This document shows, in pieces, positions 31,229 to 33,436 of a stretch of DNA of 33,436 bases (position 1 is the first letter of the stretch; the number at the start of each line of letters is the position of its first letter). The position numbers and the translations under genes are program-made. The notes under the pieces are model-generated. The model searched no databases and was not told the DNA's origin. It saw only the letters and a program-made list of their open reading frames with translations. The stretch is from Patescibacteria group bacterium (GTDB lineage: Bacteria; Patescibacteriota; Microgenomatia; UBA8517), in NCBI GenBank assembly GCA_018826545.1, contig JAHKAL010000046.1, positions 1 through 33,436 on the forward strand. Direction: 5' to 3'.

Positions 31229-32110
31229 TTAAAAACCTTCTTCTTTTAAACTATCAATTGTTCTTTTTTGTTCTCTACTTAACTTTTCAGGAATAGTGAC
31301 AAATATCTTTACATATTCATCACCCTTTCCTCTTCCATGTGGAGCCTGTACTCCTTTACCCCTTAACCTTATCATTGTTCCTGATTGAGTACTTGGTCTA
31401 ATTTTTATTTTTACTTCATCATTAACAGTGGGAACCTTTATTTCACCACCAAGTGTTGCTAAAGAAAAAGGAATGCCAAATTTCAGGTAAATATCATAGC
31501 CTTCTCTTTCAAAAACATCATGGGGTCTAACATTTATAGAAAGAGTAAAATCTTTAAAGCTAATTCTTGAACCTTCATCAACACCAGCAGGAATTTTTAT
31601 TTTTCTTTTCTTTCCTTCAATTTCTACCTCTTTTTCAACTCCTTTGACAGCTTGCATAAAATCAATAGTTATTCCATAACGAGGAACCTGTCTTCTTTGT
31701 CTAAAAGGTGTCCCTCCAAAAAATTGTTCGAAAATATCAAAAGGGTCACCGAAATCAAATCCAGCAAAAGGGGATCCTCCACCAGATGAAGTATATGTAT
31801 ATGTAAAAGGCCCATGTTTTCCTCCTTGAGAAAAAGGTTGCCCAGAAAAACCACCCTGATTTGCAAAACCACCACCTGGAGTAAATGCAGCATGTCCAAA
31901 TTGGTCATATGCAGATTTTTTCTGAGAATCAGAAAGAATTTGATATGCTTCGTTTATCTCTTTAAAACGTTTTTCAGCCTCTTCTTTATTATCTTTATGT
32001 CTATCAGGATGCCACTCCAAAGCCTGTTTCCTATATGCTTTTTTTATTTCTTCTGCGGAAGCATTTTTAGAAACTCCTAAAATATCGTAGTAATCAGATT
32101 TTGCTGCCAT
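31229..32110 (-). CDS. dnaJ: DnaJ/CbpA-type Hsp40 co-chaperone without zinc-finger domain
   Basis: Hsp40 proteins deliver substrates to DnaK and stimulate its ATPase. The 293 residues have an N-terminal J domain (YYDILGVSKNASAEEIKKAY with H34-P35-D36) and a long Gly/Phe-rich linker (about 75-125). Two C-terminal beta-sandwich domains follow (YGITIDFMQAVKGVEKEVEI, IPAGVDEGSRISFK, RLRGKGVQAPHGRGKGDEYV). The four CxxCxGxG zinc repeats of type I DnaJ are absent, so it is a type II (CbpA-like) co-chaperone. It follows dnaK after 64 nt, the usual pairing, with a terminator-like hairpin between. The ATG at 32108-32110 gives MAAKSDYYDILG. Confidence 0.95.
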   Translation of the reverse strand: MAAKSDYYDILGVSKNASAEEIKKAYRKQALEWHPDRHKDNKEEAEKRFKEINEAYQILSDSQKKSAYDQFGHAAFTPGGGFANQGGFSGQPFSQGGKHGPFTYTYTSSGGGSPFAGFDFGDPFDIFEQFFGGTPFRQRRQVPRYGITIDFMQAVKGVEKEVEIEGKKRKIKIPAGVDEGSRISFKDFTLSINVRPHDVFEREGYDIYLKFGIPFSLATLGGEIKVPTVNDEVKIKIRPSTQSGTMIRLRGKGVQAPHGRGKGDEYVKIFVTIPEKLSREQKRTIDSLKEEGF

Positions 32111-32125
32111 ATATTTTATTTTAAT

Positions 32126-32149
32126 AAAAAAACCTCGAACCTGCCGAGG
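32126..32149 (-). terminator. Terminator-like hairpin between dnaK and dnaJ
   Basis: Minus strand: CCTCG/CGAGG (plus 32145-32149 with 32133-32137), loop of seven, followed by seven T residues (32126-32132). It ends about 15 nt before the dnaJ ATG. I see no convincing promoter between dnaK and dnaJ, so it may act as a partial terminator that lowers dnaJ relative to dnaK. Confidence 0.65.
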
Positions 32150-32174
32150 CTATATCAACTAAATTTAATAAATA

Positions 32175-33436
32175 CTATTCAACAACCTCTCCTTCTTCAA
32201 CTTCACCGTCTTTCTTCTCTTTCTTTTTTTCTTCTTTGTTTTCTTCTTTCTTCTCTTCTTTAGAAGCCTCTTTTTTTTCTTGAGATTGATACATTGCTTG
32301 ACCTATTTTTGATAATTCGTCAGAAAGTTCCTTTGTAACCTTTTCATAGTCCTCTTTTTTAGAGTCTTCTTTTTTAAGAACATCTTTTACTGCAGTTATT
32401 TTTTCTTCAACTTTTCCTTTTATGTCCTTAGGTGCCTTATCTCCAGCATCTTTCAAAGCTTTTTCAGCTGCAGCAACCATTGAATCAGCCTGATTTTTAG
32501 CCTGAATTACTTCAGCCTTTTTCTGATCTTCTTCTTTGTTTTTTTCTGCTTCTTCTTGAGCTTTTTTAACTTCATCATCAGAAAGGCCTACTGCTCCAGT
32601 AATTTTAATGTTTTGAGTTTTTTCAGTTGCTTTATCTTTTGCAGTAACAGTCAAAATTCCACTCGTATCAAGATCAAAAGTTACCTCAACTTGAGGAACT
32701 CCACGAGGCGCAGGAGGAATTCCATCTAAAACAAATTTCCCCAAGGATTTATTGTCAGCACTCATAGGACGCTCCCCTTGGCTTACATGAATTTCAACCT
32801 GAGTCTGATTATCTGCTGCAGTTGAGAATATTTCAGTTTTACTTGTAGGAACAGTCGTGTTTCTTGGAATCATAGGTGTCGCAACTCCACCTAAAGTTTC
32901 TATTCCCAAAGTTAGAGGTGTTACATCCAATAAAAGTATGTCTTTAACTTCTCCTCCCAAAACTCCTGCTTGAATTGCTGCACCGACTGCAACTACTTCA
33001 TCCGGATTAACTGATTGGTTAGTATCTTTACCAAAAAACTTCTTAACAGTTTCTACAACTTTTGGCATCCTAGTCATTCCTCCAACTAAAATAACTTCAT
33101 CTATATCTTTTACTTGAAGCTTTGAATCTTTTAAACATGCCTCAACTGGCTTGATTGTTTTTTCAATTAATTCTTCTACCAAACTCTCAAGTTTTGCTCT
33201 TGTTAATTTTAATGTCAAATGAAGTGGCTGACCATCTTTTTGAGTAATATAAGGCTGATTAATTTCAGTTTCTTTACTGGCTGAAAGCTCAACTTTTGCT
33301 TTTTCTGCAGCATCTCTTATTCTTTGTAAGGCTTGTTTATCATTTTTTAGATCGAAGGCATATTCTTTTTTAAATTCTGAGACTATCCAATCAACAATTT
33401 TTTCATCAAAATCGTCTCCCCCCAAATGGGTATCAC
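32175..33436 (-). CDS. dnaK: Chaperone protein DnaK (Hsp70), C-terminal part, cut by window edge
   Basis: Hsp70 folds proteins in an ATP-dependent cycle with DnaJ and GrpE. About 420 residues are visible, entering the window in the nucleotide-binding domain at DTHLGGDDFDEKIVDW. The rest of that domain follows (VEELIEKTIKPVEACLKDS, VILVGGMTRMPKVVETVKKF, NPDEVVAVGAAIQAGVLGG). Then come the linker and substrate-binding domain (DILLLDVTPLTLGIETLGGV, IPRNTTVPTSKTEIFSTAAD, DGIPPAPRGVPQVEVTFDLD, GILTVTAKDKAT) and the helical lid. The C-terminal tail is an extended Lys/Glu repeat ending EEGEVVE instead of the EEVD-like or short acidic end. The start lies beyond the right edge. The stop is TAG. Confidence 0.97.
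   Translation of the reverse strand, partial: DTHLGGDDFDEKIVDWIVSEFKKEYAFDLKNDKQALQRIRDAAEKAKVELSASKETEINQPYITQKDGQPLHLTLKLTRAKLESLVEELIEKTIKPVEACLKDSKLQVKDIDEVILVGGMTRMPKVVETVKKFFGKDTNQSVNPDEVVAVGAAIQAGVLGGEVKDILLLDVTPLTLGIETLGGVATPMIPRNTTVPTSKTEIFSTAADNQTQVEIHVSQGERPMSADNKSLGKFVLDGIPPAPRGVPQVEVTFDLDTSGILTVTAKDKATEKTQNIKITGAVGLSDDEVKKAQEEAEKNKEEDQKKAEVIQAKNQADSMVAAAEKALKDAGDKAPKDIKGKVEEKITAVKDVLKKEDSKKEDYEKVTKELSDELSKIGQAMYQSQEKKEASKEEKKEENKEEKKKEKKDGEVEEGEVVE

Noticed and set aside
1..33436. Full genetic code 25 (UGA = Gly used freely)
   Set aside because: Nearly all conserved glycines are encoded by GGN and all other long genes are free of internal TGA, unlike typical code-25 genomes.

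Overview
The window is one AT-rich, gene-dense stretch in which every supported gene lies on the minus strand, so transcription runs from high to low coordinates. It holds 27 protein genes (dnaK and rplC are cut by the window edges). I see no tRNA, rRNA, CRISPR array or insertion sequence. Several features point to a bacterium of the Candidate Phyla Radiation (Patescibacteria), possibly Microgenomates: an IF-2 with almost nothing before its G domain, an alanyl-tRNA synthetase that stops after the editing domain, short intergenic gaps, a sortase, a single-TM RodZ-like protein, and stripped-down versions of normally larger enzymes. The phylum is an inference from gene content and was not tested by phylogeny.

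Layout in transcription order. (1) Chaperones: dnaK (C-terminal two thirds), then a zinc-finger-less dnaJ. (2) Transcription, translation and RNA decay: nusA, infB, a catalytically degenerate DHH-family protein where nrnA usually sits, rpsO, pnp. The rbfA and truB genes common in this operon elsewhere are absent. (3) A Lon-type AAA+ ATPase without protease domain, a family-4-like uracil-DNA glycosylase without Fe-S cysteines, RNase J and FtsK. (4) Cell-surface and housekeeping genes: a RodZ-like HTH/TM protein, a small TM protein, alaS, a 727-residue protein with an actin-like domain, one membrane segment and an external region, a sortase, ruvX, a zinc-ribbon protein and mltG. (5) RNA polymerase and the str/S10 genes: rpoB, rpoC, rpsL, rpsG, fusA, tuf, rpsJ, rplC.

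Two things stand out. First, fusA is interrupted by one in-frame TGA exactly at the conserved glycine of the EF-G 'AGDI' motif. The reading frame continues intact on both sides, so this is a single GGA-to-TGA difference, a translated UGA, or a sequence error. TGA is otherwise almost unused as a stop here (22 TAA, 3 TAG, 1 TGA), and the single TGA stop, in nusA, is followed two codons later by TAA. Second, several genes for the expression machinery have their own sigma70-like promoter followed by a leader hairpin. In rplC the leader shows mutually exclusive antiterminator and terminator stems. In nusA a perfect terminator lies between the promoter and the start codon. Weaker versions occur before fusA, rpoB, dnaJ, tuf and rpsO. 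This suggests control by attenuation or r-protein leaders rather than by dedicated regulators.

No gap without a gene exceeds 300 bases. The larger gaps (152-307, 1843-2013, 12325-12438, 27566-27685, 29944-30048, 31135-31228) hold the promoters and hairpins listed, except 29944-30048, where I see only a weak imperfect hairpin.
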